NCBI RefSeq assembly: GCF_045865695.1
Contig: NZ_BAACAP010000209.1
Span: 18,227-82,226, forward strand
DNA length: 64,000 nucleotides
From: Scytonema sp045865695
GTDB lineage: Bacteria; Cyanobacteriota; Cyanobacteriia; Cyanobacteriales; Nostocaceae
Reading direction: 5' to 3'
Under the pieces are notes generated by a model. The model was not told the origin of the DNA. It did not search any database and worked only from the letters and a program-made list of their open reading frames with translations. How positions within the stretch are numbered: the first letter of the stretch is position 1; each line of letters starts with the position of its first letter. The position numbers and the translations under genes are program-made. This document shows positions 1 to 8,742 of the stretch, piece by piece.

Positions 1-1251
1 GCGACAGGTACGCTATCACCTTCTGATATCTCCTCACCCTTACGAGCTGTATTCAGGAAAAGCAAGAATACAAAAGTGTTGTTAGGAGAAGTCAATGATA
101 TCGATCCAGAAGCCCAAGAAGTTATTCTGGATGATAGAACAATACCCTATGATACATTAGTTGTTGCCACAGGTGCTAACCATTTCTATTATGGTCGCGA
201 TAATTGGAGACCATTGGCTCCTGGCTTAAAAACTGTTGAAGACGCCATAGAAATACGTCGCCGGATATTCTCGGCATTTGAAGCTGCAGAAAAAGAAACC
301 AATCCCGAACTACGCCGTGCTTGGTTGACTTTTGTGATTGTCGGAGCGGGTCCCACTGGTGTAGAGTTAGCGGGTGCGATCGCAGAGTTGGCAAAAACTC
401 TCACTGAAGATTTCCGCAACATCGACACATCAGAAACTAAGATTTTGTTATTGCAAGGAGGCGAGCACATCCTCCCTCATATGGCACCACAGTTATCAAA
501 AGTAGCAAAAGTATCTTTGCAAAAGTTGGGTGTGGTTACCCAAACTAATACCAGGGTGACGAATATTGAAAATGATATCGTTACTTTCAAGCAAGGTGAT
601 AAAGTTCAAGAAATTGCCTCAAAAACTATATTATGGGCAGCAGGTGTGAAAGGTTCCTCTATGGGGCAAGTTTTAGCAAACCGCACAGGTGTAGAGTGCG
701 ATCGCTCCGGACGTGTGATTGTAGAACCAGACTTGACAATTAAGGGTTATAAAAACATCTTTGTCATCGGAGATTTAGGCAACTTCTCTCATCAAGATGG
801 AAAACCATTACCTGGTGTTGCACCCGTAGCCAAACAAGAAGGAGAATATGTAGCTAAACTCATTCAAAAACGCCTTCAAGGTCAAACACTACCACAATTT
901 CGTTACAATGACGTGGGTAGTTTGGCGATGATTGGCAAAAATTTAGCTGTTGTAGATTTAAGCTTCATCAAGCTCCAAGGTTTCCTTGGTTGGATATTTT
1001 GGTTAGTCGTTCATATATACTTCTTAATCGAGTTTGACACTAAATTAGTAGTCGTATTTCAGTGGGCATGGAGTTATATCACTCGTAATCGTCGCTCTAG
1101 ATTGATTACAGGTCGAGAAGCTTTGGAAGAAGCGAAAACTGTTACCAACAGCACTAATTTGGCGACTAAAATCGCTAACCCTCCCACTCAACCAACACCC
1201 TATTCAAAATTGCAATCTTACACTGCGGATATCGAGGCAGCAACTTTCTGA
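1..1251 (+). CDS. ndh: Type II NADH dehydrogenase (NDH-2), 5' end outside window
   Basis: Single-subunit FAD flavoprotein that oxidises NADH and passes electrons to quinone at the membrane without pumping protons. The frame is open from base 1, so the start lies upstream and about 416 residues are visible. Seen: the end of the first FAD half with the YDTLVVATGA segment, a second dinucleotide-binding motif (VGAGPTGVELAG, near visible residue 115), the FAD-closing motif (IFVIGDLG, near residue 280), the GVAPVAKQEG motif that follows it in NDH-2 enzymes, and a hydrophobic C-terminal stretch (GWIFWLVVHIYFLIEF) typical of membrane attachment. An internal ATG-like start at base 76 would cut off conserved sequence and is not used. 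The gene ends before a 630-base gap and is probably not part of the iron locus. Confidence 0.93.
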   Translation, partial: ATGTLSPSDISSPLRAVFRKSKNTKVLLGEVNDIDPEAQEVILDDRTIPYDTLVVATGANHFYYGRDNWRPLAPGLKTVEDAIEIRRRIFSAFEAAEKETNPELRRAWLTFVIVGAGPTGVELAGAIAELAKTLTEDFRNIDTSETKILLLQGGEHILPHMAPQLSKVAKVSLQKLGVVTQTNTRVTNIENDIVTFKQGDKVQEIASKTILWAAGVKGSSMGQVLANRTGVECDRSGRVIVEPDLTIKGYKNIFVIGDLGNFSHQDGKPLPGVAPVAKQEGEYVAKLIQKRLQGQTLPQFRYNDVGSLAMIGKNLAVVDLSFIKLQGFLGWIFWLVVHIYFLIEFDTKLVVVFQWAWSYITRNRRSRLITGREALEEAKTVTNSTNLATKIANPPTQPTPYSKLQSYTADIEAATF

Positions 1252-1602
1252 TTAACATCACCAAAACTGAGTCATCATTAAGATAACCTTTGCTCTCAAT
1301 ACCTGTAAATTGGTTTTCTCTTGAGATTTTACGCGTGTTGATTCAATTGTTCCACTTGACTGGAAGATTTTTCATTTTCAGCGACAGGTGCGGCGGAATA
1401 ATTGCCTTTTGCGAGACGCGTAAGGGACAAGACGCACCCACTGAAAGAAACTAATAGTAAATCAATAAAGCACCCAAAAGTGTAACCGTGTTTTGTGTAA
1501 CGGGAGCAAAGCCAACACAACCTGCATGAGTAAAGTCACTAATAAACACGTTCACGACTACTATCACCCACAAGTAGATCCACAATAACTGTAGTCAGCA
1601 CA

Positions 1603-1632
1603 AACCCGCTGTTCTGTTATATGTAGCGGGTT
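1603..1632 (+). terminator. Putative stem-loop after NDH-2
   Basis: AACCCGCT and AGCGGGTT form a perfect 8-bp stem with a 14-base loop, about 350 bases after the NDH-2 stop. There is no clear T-run, so a terminator role is only a suggestion. Confidence 0.35.
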
Positions 1633-1654
1633 CTACACACCGGACACAATAGTA

Positions 1655-1678
1655 ATCCCACCTGCATGCAGGTGGGAT
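1655..1678. repeat. Perfect 24-bp palindrome
   Basis: ATCCCACCTGCA is followed directly by its reverse complement TGCAGGTGGGAT. With no spacer it would be a poor hairpin loop but a good dyad for a dimeric DNA-binding protein or a restriction/replication-related site. Confidence 0.6.
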
Positions 1679-1882
1679 CGGAAAATTAAGCTAGCTACTC
1701 GTTTTTTCATTATTAGTACTGCTTAGTTATTAACCGAAAATTATTGCTAAGTAATACTCGTAGCAAATGCTAATTACTAAGATTTTATTAACCCTAGAAA
1801 AACCTAAGAACGATCCAATTAATATCATTAATGGGTAAGCTAATACATTCGTTTTGTACTGAAAAAATTGAGATAATCTCTA

Positions 1883-4315
1883 ATGAGTAATCTATTGATA
1901 GACAATGATATAACTATTTTAGTAATTGGGGCGGGAGTAAGTGGTCTGACAACCGCTATATGTTTGAGAGAAGCAGGTTTTGGTGTTGTGATTGTTGCAG
2001 ATCGTTTTGCCCCAGATTTAACCTCTGTTGTGGCAGGTGCATTGTGGGAATGGCCACCAGCAGTCTGTGGTCGTCATGGAGCTCCTAGATCCCTAGAACG
2101 CTCTAAAGAATGGTGTATGACTACCTATAATAAATTCAAAAAAATACACGCAGAGTTTGGTTCACAAGAAACAGGAATTTATTTAAGGGATGCATATTTT
2201 TATTTCAAAGATATTTTGGAAAATCGACATACTGACCTTCGCAAAATGAACGAGTTGAAGGATAAGGTTGATGGATTTGAAAGAGGCTTACAAATTGTCA
2301 AAGAAACGATTGATTTGAATTTTCAAGGAGGTATAAAAGATGCTTATAAGCACATGGCTCCGATGACAAATACCGATATTTACATGAAGTGGTTACTTCA
2401 ATACGTAAAGAATATTGGATGCGAGATTATTCAGGAAAAAATCACTGTCAATGTAGTTGAAAATGAACAGGAATTACTTCGTCGTTTTAATGCAAGAGCA
2501 ATTGTTAACTGTGCTGGACTAGGTTCGATCGCAACTACAGGGGATACTTCCATGTATCCCCTAAGGGGCGCACTTGTCAGGGTTAAGAATTTAGGGAAAG
2601 TTGTGACAGAGGCTCATTGTATTTCCCACGAAGAATCTTCTTCAAGTGAGCAAGACATCGTTTACATAGTTCCTAAAGGGGATGATTTAGTGGTCTTGGG
2701 AGGATTAACCCAGCAAGACCAATGGGATACAAACTTATCTCTTGAGGTTCCAATTATCCGACAGATGTATGATGGCTGTTTGGAGTTTCTACAGGAATTA
2801 AGAGAACTCCCACTAGATGAGAAGGAGCCTGTTAGGACTGGTTTACGACCATTAACAGAGGAAAATGTTTGTGTGGAAAGGGTTTTAAATACACACGTAT
2901 TTTATAATTACGGACATGGAGGGTCAGGAGTAACTCTGTCATGGGGATGTTCGCAGGAAATTGTCCAGTTGATACAAGAAATGCTCCATGAGGAGGCAAA
3001 TCCAGTTGCCTTGGATAGTAATAAGATAGATAGCAATAAGCAGACTGTTTTTGTACTGCATGATATGCTTCCCTACGAAACTGATTTTAAGCATATCCAA
3101 TCTGATAATAGAAATTTGGTTTTACTTTGTAGTAGACGAGGACTCAGTAAGGTTGTACCTTACCAGTATCAGTACTTGGATCTTGTGCGAATTGTAGAAC
3201 CTTATAATTTGCAAAATCTGCTCCAAACTTATCAACAGATTCAGACTGATTATAAACTTTTGGATAACAATCGGATTGTTACCAATGATGAGTATTCAGT
3301 GTTGTTAGCTGCACAGTTACGTGAAGCTTTAAATTTGGTAGGCGATCGCCCAACAACGATCCGCCAGTTTACTGATAAGAATTATCTCAAATCTACCCTC
3401 AAAAATTCCCTGATTCGGGTGCCAAAGCATCTGATTTTTGATCGAGACCAATACCGTCAAGAGCTAGTTTCATACTTAAATTTTGTTCAACAAGAACTAG
3501 GTAATTACATCTTTATCAAACCAGTTACGGGAGCCGGAAGTGAAAAAACTAAAAGAATTCGTACTGTTGATGAGTTGAAAGCCTGGTGTGACAGCAATGT
3601 AGATTCAGATGAAGAATTTGAATTCAATGAATTTATTAAAGGTCAACTATACAATACAAGTGTTGTTATCAAAAATGGTCAACCTTGTTATTTTGCTGCT
3701 TGCAAGCACTATCGACCTAATGATGAGTTCATTTATGGTCATCAAATCGGTAATATTGTTGTTAGAGAAGAAGAGCCAGAATTTCAGAAACTTTGGCAAT
3801 TCTCAAGTGATACGTTACAAAGTTTAGAACACAGTTACCCCAAAAATGGTGTAATCAATATTGATTTCTTCTTACAAGAAGGTAGCGAAGAACCAATTCT
3901 GATAGAAGTAGCTGCACGCAGTCCTGGAGAGCTTGTATCGAGAATGTTTGAGATATATCAGGGGGTACGTTTAAACGAATTACATCTCCAATTACAGATT
4001 GGTGATTCCCCTGATATCATTCTCAAGGATAGAAATGAGTGGAAGTACGCTGCTTGCTCGATTCATCCCAAGCAGGACGGTGTTGTTACAGCAATTGAGA
4101 AGCCAATTCTCGAAAGTGATATGAAAGTTTATTGGCAGATTTATTTGGAAGAGAAACTGAAAGCATCGCAAAGTTTGATGGACGTTGCCATTGCCATTGT
4201 TTTGAGCCATCATGACTTTTCAACCCTACAACTGGATTATGAGATAGCCAATTCTACCAATTTCTACAAAACTAAGAAAACGTGTATAAAGCGATCTCCT
4301 ACAACAGGCGATTAG
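1883..4315 (+). CDS. D-amino-acid-oxidase-like flavoprotein fused to ATP-grasp domain
   Basis: An 810-residue two-domain protein. Residues about 10-370 form a DAO-family FAD oxidoreductase: N-terminal dinucleotide motif VIGAGVSGLTTA (residue 14 on) and the C-terminal DAO signature NYGHGGSGVTLSWG (about 342-355). Residues about 375-800 look like an ATP-grasp ligase: a nucleotide-phosphate-binding strand and loop (IFIKPVTGAGSEK, near 543) and the metal-binding segment NIDFFLQ..ILIEVAARSPGE (near 655-685). DAO enzymes oxidise amino acids to imino/keto acids; ATP-grasp enzymes join a carboxylate to an amine or thiol through an acyl phosphate. The fusion suggests that an amino acid is oxidised and then ligated, or that the two steps are channelled, but the substrate cannot be read from sequence. 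No signal peptide is seen, so it is probably cytoplasmic. The gene stands alone between gaps. Its last residues run into a 37-bp repeat shared with 15413-15449, so the C-terminus may be altered. Confidence 0.85.
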   Translation: MSNLLIDNDITILVIGAGVSGLTTAICLREAGFGVVIVADRFAPDLTSVVAGALWEWPPAVCGRHGAPRSLERSKEWCMTTYNKFKKIHAEFGSQETGIYLRDAYFYFKDILENRHTDLRKMNELKDKVDGFERGLQIVKETIDLNFQGGIKDAYKHMAPMTNTDIYMKWLLQYVKNIGCEIIQEKITVNVVENEQELLRRFNARAIVNCAGLGSIATTGDTSMYPLRGALVRVKNLGKVVTEAHCISHEESSSSEQDIVYIVPKGDDLVVLGGLTQQDQWDTNLSLEVPIIRQMYDGCLEFLQELRELPLDEKEPVRTGLRPLTEENVCVERVLNTHVFYNYGHGGSGVTLSWGCSQEIVQLIQEMLHEEANPVALDSNKIDSNKQTVFVLHDMLPYETDFKHIQSDNRNLVLLCSRRGLSKVVPYQYQYLDLVRIVEPYNLQNLLQTYQQIQTDYKLLDNNRIVTNDEYSVLLAAQLREALNLVGDRPTTIRQFTDKNYLKSTLKNSLIRVPKHLIFDRDQYRQELVSYLNFVQQELGNYIFIKPVTGAGSEKTKRIRTVDELKAWCDSNVDSDEEFEFNEFIKGQLYNTSVVIKNGQPCYFAACKHYRPNDEFIYGHQIGNIVVREEEPEFQKLWQFSSDTLQSLEHSYPKNGVINIDFFLQEGSEEPILIEVAARSPGELVSRMFEIYQGVRLNELHLQLQIGDSPDIILKDRNEWKYAACSIHPKQDGVVTAIEKPILESDMKVYWQIYLEEKLKASQSLMDVAIAIVLSHHDFSTLQLDYEIANSTNFYKTKKTCIKRSPTTGD

Positions 4316-4333
4316 GGAAAGAGGTTGGTTGCA
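4297..4333 (+). repeat. 37-bp repeat, copy 1
   Basis: Matches 15413-15449 at 34 of 37 positions. It spans the stop codon of the DAO/ATP-grasp gene. In one frame both copies read LLQQAIRERG or VLQQAIRERG, which suggests a shared remnant of some coding sequence. Confidence 0.6.
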
Positions 4334-4380
4334 AGTAGTTGGTATACAATAGGCGATCGCCTTTTTCTCGTTATTAACCG

Positions 4381-4510
4381 TTCGGGTAAGATTGTAGCAG
4401 TTCCCGAATCGGATTTAATACTAGGCACCTTAGTAGCTGTTGGTGTAGGTTTACTGCTGTATAAACGAAAACCGGGCGATCGCGCGATCGCAAGGCATCT
4501 TTTTAATTAA
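4381..4510 (+). pseudogene. Fragment of a PEP-CTERM protein gene (C-terminal end only)
   Basis: The 91 bases at 4381-4471 closely match 17005-17095, the 3' end of the PEP-CTERM gene at 16508-17098. It encodes SGKIVAVPESDLI followed by GTLVAVGVGLLLYKRK, that is, the sorting motif, the membrane helix and the basic tail. No exported domain precedes it. It reads on past the usual stop into HIP1-containing DNA, which adds an unrelated tail ending at 4510. Best explained as a duplicated 3' fragment rather than a working gene. Confidence 0.65.
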
Positions 4511-4855
4511 GACTTGCTTCCTGAATATACTAAAATTGTTGGTAAATCTTTCTAAACTTGTTAAATCGATTACATTTATTGCAGTTATTTAAATGATAAT
4601 TTTAACTGTTATTAAATCATCTGGTAACACCATGAGCCAAGAGCTAGCTAGAATCCTTTGTTTCAAGAGGGTTTTTGACTAATTTTTTATTGGATATGTC
4701 TTACACAAAATTCAATCCACTTTATCAATGTGCTTTTTTTGACTTTTGTTATGTCAATGAAGGCAAAATTACATAGTATTTTTCTTATCTACTACCCGTG
4801 AAATTTATCAATCAATTGAGTTGTAAGTCAACAGTTTCTGTAAGTACCCGTTATT
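4511..4855. other. AT-rich upstream region of AraC gene
   Basis: No gene is seen. It contains the weak palindromic motif at 4527-4545 and is otherwise AT-rich DNA that should hold the promoter of the regulator at 4856. Confidence 0.5.
4527..4545. promoter_or_regulatory. Palindromic uptake-gene motif, weak copy
   Basis: ATACTAAAATTGTTGGTAA: the right arm TTGGTAA is intact and the left arm keeps 5 of 7 bases. It lies 311 bp before the PchR-like gene at 4856. Confidence 0.35.
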
Positions 4856-5821
4856 ATGACACTAATCCTTTCACTAACAGATTACGGAAAACAACTTTAT
4901 CAAGCAGAGGTAATTCAACAGGACTGCCCTGATGACTTTAACATCACCTACCAGTATCCATTTGGGGAAGGATACCGCCGACAAATTTTGCTACGAGATT
5001 GTATTTCCTTAGAAATTTACAACTATCAGTTAAAAAAATCAATAGTTGTAGAATATTTAGACAGAAAGCATTGGATAGAATTTCAATTCTTCATTCTTAT
5101 AGATTCCCCATCTAAAAATCTTGAATTTGGTTCTGGAGAATACTTCATAAGCGGAAGTGGTATGGCTCCAGAGCACACTTATTCGCCTGAAAAGTTATTG
5201 CGGGAAGTAGCAGTCTCCGTTCATATTAAACCAGAAGTGTTTCGAGCATTTGCAGGAGATAGTTCTGGTGAACTTCCAAAAGAATTACAACATCTTATCA
5301 GACCTTTTGATCGATTGACTTATGAACGCTATGGAAGTCAAACTCTCGCAATGCAGTCTGTAGTGCAGCAAATTCTCCAATGTCCCTACCAAGGCATTAC
5401 TAAGCGAATGTATCTTGAAACCAAAGTTTGGGAGTTAATGACATTACTAGTTGAACAAGAAATTCAAATCAATCGGGGTAGCGTTAATAGTAGTGTGGTG
5501 AAGCCACCAGATGTTGAACGCATTTATTATGCTAAAGAAATTTTATTGAAACATCTAGATAACCCACCTTCTCTTATACAGTTAGCACGACAGGTAGGGC
5601 TAAACGATCGCAAACTAAAACTTGGATTCCGGTCTGTTTTTGGCACTACAGTCTTTGGTTATCTGCACGACTATCGCATGGAACAAGCGCACAAGTTACT
5701 TATTGAGAGAAACATGAATGTCACACAAGTAGCAAGGACAGTAGGCTACGCTAGCCTCAGTTCATTTAACCATGCTTTTCGGAAGAAGTTTGGGGTTAAT
5801 CCCAAGTCTTTTCACAGTTAA
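4856..5821 (+). CDS. AraC-family regulator, PchR-like
   Basis: A 321-residue transcription factor. The C-terminal 100 residues hold the two helix-turn-helix units of the AraC family (SLIQLARQVGLNDRKLK and NVTQVARTVGYASLSSF, ending FRKKFGVNPKSF). The N-terminal part lacks an obvious cupin and resembles PchR-type regulators, which in Pseudomonas respond to a ferric siderophore and activate receptor and synthesis genes. A close paralogue is at 23955-24929, and both start MTLILSL. It lies 290 bp before a TBDR gene on the same strand, with tandem direct repeats beginning right at its stop codon. The likely role is to sense an incoming siderophore and switch on module A; the ligand is unknown. Confidence 0.9.
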   Translation: MTLILSLTDYGKQLYQAEVIQQDCPDDFNITYQYPFGEGYRRQILLRDCISLEIYNYQLKKSIVVEYLDRKHWIEFQFFILIDSPSKNLEFGSGEYFISGSGMAPEHTYSPEKLLREVAVSVHIKPEVFRAFAGDSSGELPKELQHLIRPFDRLTYERYGSQTLAMQSVVQQILQCPYQGITKRMYLETKVWELMTLLVEQEIQINRGSVNSSVVKPPDVERIYYAKEILLKHLDNPPSLIQLARQVGLNDRKLKLGFRSVFGTTVFGYLHDYRMEQAHKLLIERNMNVTQVARTVGYASLSSFNHAFRKKFGVNPKSFHS

Positions 5822-5822
5822 A

Positions 5823-5861
5823 AAGTCCGTTTGGAACAAAAAAAAGTCCGGCTCGAACAAG
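5823..5861 (+). promoter_or_regulatory. Tandem direct repeats, candidate PchR-like binding site
   Basis: Two 18-bp units, AAAGTCCGTTTGGAACAA (5823-5840) and AAAGTCCGGCTCGAACAA (5844-5861), match at 15 of 18 positions and are spaced 21 bp apart, two helical turns. AraC-family activators usually bind such direct repeats. The same pair recurs at 24930-24967 in the same position relative to the paralogous regulator and receptor. Confidence 0.7.
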
Positions 5862-5921
5862 ACATGAACGCTCAAAAATTATATCCTTTTGGGATAATAG
5901 GGTAGTTATAACTGCGTATCT

Positions 5922-5940
5922 TTACCAACTTAATCGGTAA
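5922..5940. promoter_or_regulatory. Palindromic uptake-gene motif before TBDR A
   Basis: TTACCAACTTAATCGGTAA, inside a longer inverted repeat (ATCTTTACC, 9-base spacer, GGTAAAGAT) at 5918-5944. It lies 172 bp before the receptor start. Confidence 0.75.
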
Positions 5941-5981
5941 AGATGTTTGCAGTGACAAGCCCTATTATGGGTTTGTTTTAA

Positions 5982-6033
5982 GTTGCTTGCAAGCAACGTC
6001 AATCAGCCGCGAGCGCTGCTGTTATTAGGCTTG
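5982..6033 (+). promoter_or_regulatory. Structured leader ahead of TBDR A
   Basis: A perfect 16-bp palindrome (GTTGCTTGCAAGCAAC, 5982-5997) is followed by a stem of TTAGGC, a 4-base loop and GCCTAA near 6016-6031. Together they could fold in the receptor mRNA leader. No known riboswitch was recognised. Confidence 0.3.
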
Positions 6034-6111
6034 TGCCTAAGTAGCGGTATAAATTTTGCTGCGGCTATGGCAAAAATCTTGTGTGGTGTACTTGTCTGGA
6101 GCGTGTGAGAA

Positions 6112-8739
6112 ATGTTTGCTAAACAGTCCTATACAGCCATTGGCTGGTTAATATTAGTTATTATATCTAATCCAGCGTTTGCCGAGCAAGCATTATCGAA
6201 AACAACTTTACCGCCTCCAGATGAAGCAAAGAGTGAAGTTCAGAGTTTGAGTGAGGTACAGTCTGCTGAAACTCTAGCTCACTATTTGCTCAGAACTCCC
6301 AGAAAACAGAATTTTGTTCCTAAAATTAGTCAAGCCACTACAGATGTAGTTTTGGTTACAGACGTGAAGGTGAACTCTACCGACAAAGGGATAGAATTAA
6401 TTTTAGTGACGGCTAATTCTCAGAAATTACAAGTTTCACCGAAAACCGACGGGAATTCCTACATTGTAGATATTCCCAATGCCAAATTACAGCTTGCGAG
6501 CGGAGAAAGTTTTCAACAATTAAAGCCAGCAGTAGGAATTGCTGAGGTAACGGTTGTGACCGTAGATGCGAAGGCGCTGCAAGTGAGGGTAGTGGGGGAA
6601 ACGAGTGCGCCAACAGTCGAGTTGTTTGATAGCACGCAAGAAGGTTTGGTATTTGGGGTGACGAGTACTGCGTCCACTGCAAATCAACCGACACAAACAC
6701 CACAGCAAAAACCCCAAACACAACACAAGCAACCACCAATTGAGTTGGATGTAACTGCACCACCTGATAGCTATCGAGTTCCTAACGCGACTGTGACAAA
6801 AACGGACACTCCATTACGGGATATTCCCCGGTCAGTTCAGGTTCTCCCTCGACAGGTGCTCGAAGATATAGGGGCAGGTAATATCTTTGATGTACTCCGA
6901 ACAGTAGGCGTTGGAACTTCGTCTCCCGCGTTTTCATCGCTACTGTTTGATAATTTTAGATTTCGTGGCTTTGTAGCTAATAACCGACGCAACGGACTAA
7001 GAGAAATCACAACTGGTTTTGCTGCCGACCCCGCCAATATAGAGCGAATCGAAATTCTACGCGGACCCGCTTCTGTACTATACGGACAGATTACCCCTGG
7101 TGGAGTTGTCAACCGCATCACCAAACAGCCTTTATCATCACCATACTACTTTGCCCAGATGCGCGTTGGGACTGATGAAACATATCAACCCTCAATTGAC
7201 ATCTCTGGTCCTTTAAACTCAGAGCGAACTTTGTTATATCGTTTAAATGCTGATTACTTTAGTACACAAAGCTTTGTTGATTTCTATAACGAGCAGCGTT
7301 ATTTCGTTGCACCAGCGTTTACTTGGCAAATTGCTCGAAACACTATGCTAACAGTAAATGGGGAGTATCAGGACAACGAGAAACCAAATGGTGATGGCAT
7401 AGGAGTCGGTCAACCAGCAGTGGGAACTGTTTTACCGAACCCCAATGGTAAAATTTCGCGTAGTCACAATTTTGGAGAACCTTCAACAGATTCTGACTTT
7501 CGTCATAGAAGCATAGTTGCTTACAATTTCGAGCATCGCTTCAATGAAGATTGGACTGTACGCAATGCTTTCCAATTTCGTCAAGATGTGACTAAATCTA
7601 TTTCTACAAGTGGTACTGTTCTCAGACCTGATAATCGAATACTCAACCGCTCTACTGCTTTTCTCGCTCTTCTTCAGAACGTTTACTATCTAGATACTAA
7701 TGTTGTCGGTCAATTTAATACTGGCAGTGTCGTACATAAACTGTTGTTCGGTTTTGATTTTTCCTGGGATGATACAAACATTCAAGTTGATTCTTACGCA
7801 CGAAATCCAATTAATGTGTTCAATCCCATATATAATTCGCCTTTAGGTTCGCGTACATTACGAAGCGATACTTTGAATAGCAATAATCTCCAAGGGCTTT
7901 ATGTTCAGGATCAAATCTCATTGACTGATAACATCAAGTTCCTTTTGGGAGGACGCTTCGATTGGTTAACCAATAATTCTCTCAACCGTGTTAGTGGAGT
8001 ACAAACAAGTCAATCAGATTCGGCATTCAGTCCCCAAGTAGGTATAGTTTTTCAACCTAACACGAATGTTTCGCTTTATGCCAGCTATAGCCGCTCTTTT
8101 ACGCAGGTAACAGGAAACGATGCACAGGGCAATGCTTTTAAGCCTAGCCGTGGCATTCAGTATGAAATTGGGGTGAAAACTGACTGGTTTGATAATAAGC
8201 TATCTACTACACTGGCTTTGTTTGACTTGAGTAGGACTAACATCACAACAGCAGACCCCAACCCCAACAATCGTAACTTCAACGTCCAAACCGGGGAGCA
8301 GAGGAGTCGCGGCGTTGAACTGATTACAACAGGAGAACTCGCACCAGGATGGAATATCATTGCTTCTTATACCTACCTCGATGCTCGCGTTACCAGAGAC
8401 AACACTTTTAGGGTCGGTAACTTTTTTGATAGCACTCCCGAACATTCTGCTTCTTTGTGGACAACATATATTATTCCCAGAGGAGTTTGGAAAGGATTTG
8501 GTGGTGGTTTGGGTGTATATTATGTAGGCGATCGCTTTGCAGATTTGGCAAACACTTTTACATTACCGTCTTACGTCCGTACTGACGCAGCTCTTTACTA
8601 CCGCCGAAATAACCTGCGCGTGCAACTTAACTTCCAGAATTTGTTTAACATCCTTTATTATGATGCTGCTCGCGCTCGAAACCAAGTTTATCCAGGTATC
8701 CCGTTTGAAGCACAGTTGAGCGTAAGCTGGGAGTTTTAA
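6112..8739 (+). CDS. TonB-dependent siderophore receptor with AMIN domain (module A)
   Basis: An 875-residue outer-membrane receptor for a ferric siderophore. In order: signal peptide (ends NPAFA, about residue 24); AMIN domain (about 85-185, a cell-wall or envelope-anchoring fold common in cyanobacterial receptors); Pro/Gln/Thr-rich linker; TonB-box-like IELDVTA (about 209); plug domain (about 225-350, with DIPRSVQVLPRQV, FRFRGF, ERIEILRGPASVLYGQ and GGVVNRITKQP); 22-strand-type barrel ending in the aromatic residue of SWEF. These features match the ferrichrome/FhuE-like receptor class. It is first in an operon with the SBP (3-base gap) and the oxygenase. Upstream lie the PchR-like gene, its direct repeats and the palindromic motif. 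The ligand is unknown. Confidence 0.95.
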   Translation: MFAKQSYTAIGWLILVIISNPAFAEQALSKTTLPPPDEAKSEVQSLSEVQSAETLAHYLLRTPRKQNFVPKISQATTDVVLVTDVKVNSTDKGIELILVTANSQKLQVSPKTDGNSYIVDIPNAKLQLASGESFQQLKPAVGIAEVTVVTVDAKALQVRVVGETSAPTVELFDSTQEGLVFGVTSTASTANQPTQTPQQKPQTQHKQPPIELDVTAPPDSYRVPNATVTKTDTPLRDIPRSVQVLPRQVLEDIGAGNIFDVLRTVGVGTSSPAFSSLLFDNFRFRGFVANNRRNGLREITTGFAADPANIERIEILRGPASVLYGQITPGGVVNRITKQPLSSPYYFAQMRVGTDETYQPSIDISGPLNSERTLLYRLNADYFSTQSFVDFYNEQRYFVAPAFTWQIARNTMLTVNGEYQDNEKPNGDGIGVGQPAVGTVLPNPNGKISRSHNFGEPSTDSDFRHRSIVAYNFEHRFNEDWTVRNAFQFRQDVTKSISTSGTVLRPDNRILNRSTAFLALLQNVYYLDTNVVGQFNTGSVVHKLLFGFDFSWDDTNIQVDSYARNPINVFNPIYNSPLGSRTLRSDTLNSNNLQGLYVQDQISLTDNIKFLLGGRFDWLTNNSLNRVSGVQTSQSDSAFSPQVGIVFQPNTNVSLYASYSRSFTQVTGNDAQGNAFKPSRGIQYEIGVKTDWFDNKLSTTLALFDLSRTNITTADPNPNNRNFNVQTGEQRSRGVELITTGELAPGWNIIASYTYLDARVTRDNTFRVGNFFDSTPEHSASLWTTYIIPRGVWKGFGGGLGVYYVGDRFADLANTFTLPSYVRTDAALYYRRNNLRVQLNFQNLFNILYYDAARARNQVYPGIPFEAQLSVSWEF

Positions 8740-8742
8740 GTC

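Larger units (their letters stand above)
1252..1882. other. Intergenic gap with two inverted repeats
   Basis: No convincing gene is seen. A short minus-strand frame at 1329-1520 has no recognisable features. The gap holds a terminator-like stem (1603-1632) and a perfect 24-bp palindrome (1655-1678), then AT-rich DNA ahead of the next gene. The 11-bp inverted repeat GAGATAATCTC lies 2 bp before the ATG at 1883. The uptake-gene motif TTACCAA..TTGGTAA was not seen here. Confidence 0.6.

Noticed and set aside
1329..1520. Minus-strand frame of 63 codons after NDH-2
   Set aside because: No recognisable domain and no good start signal.
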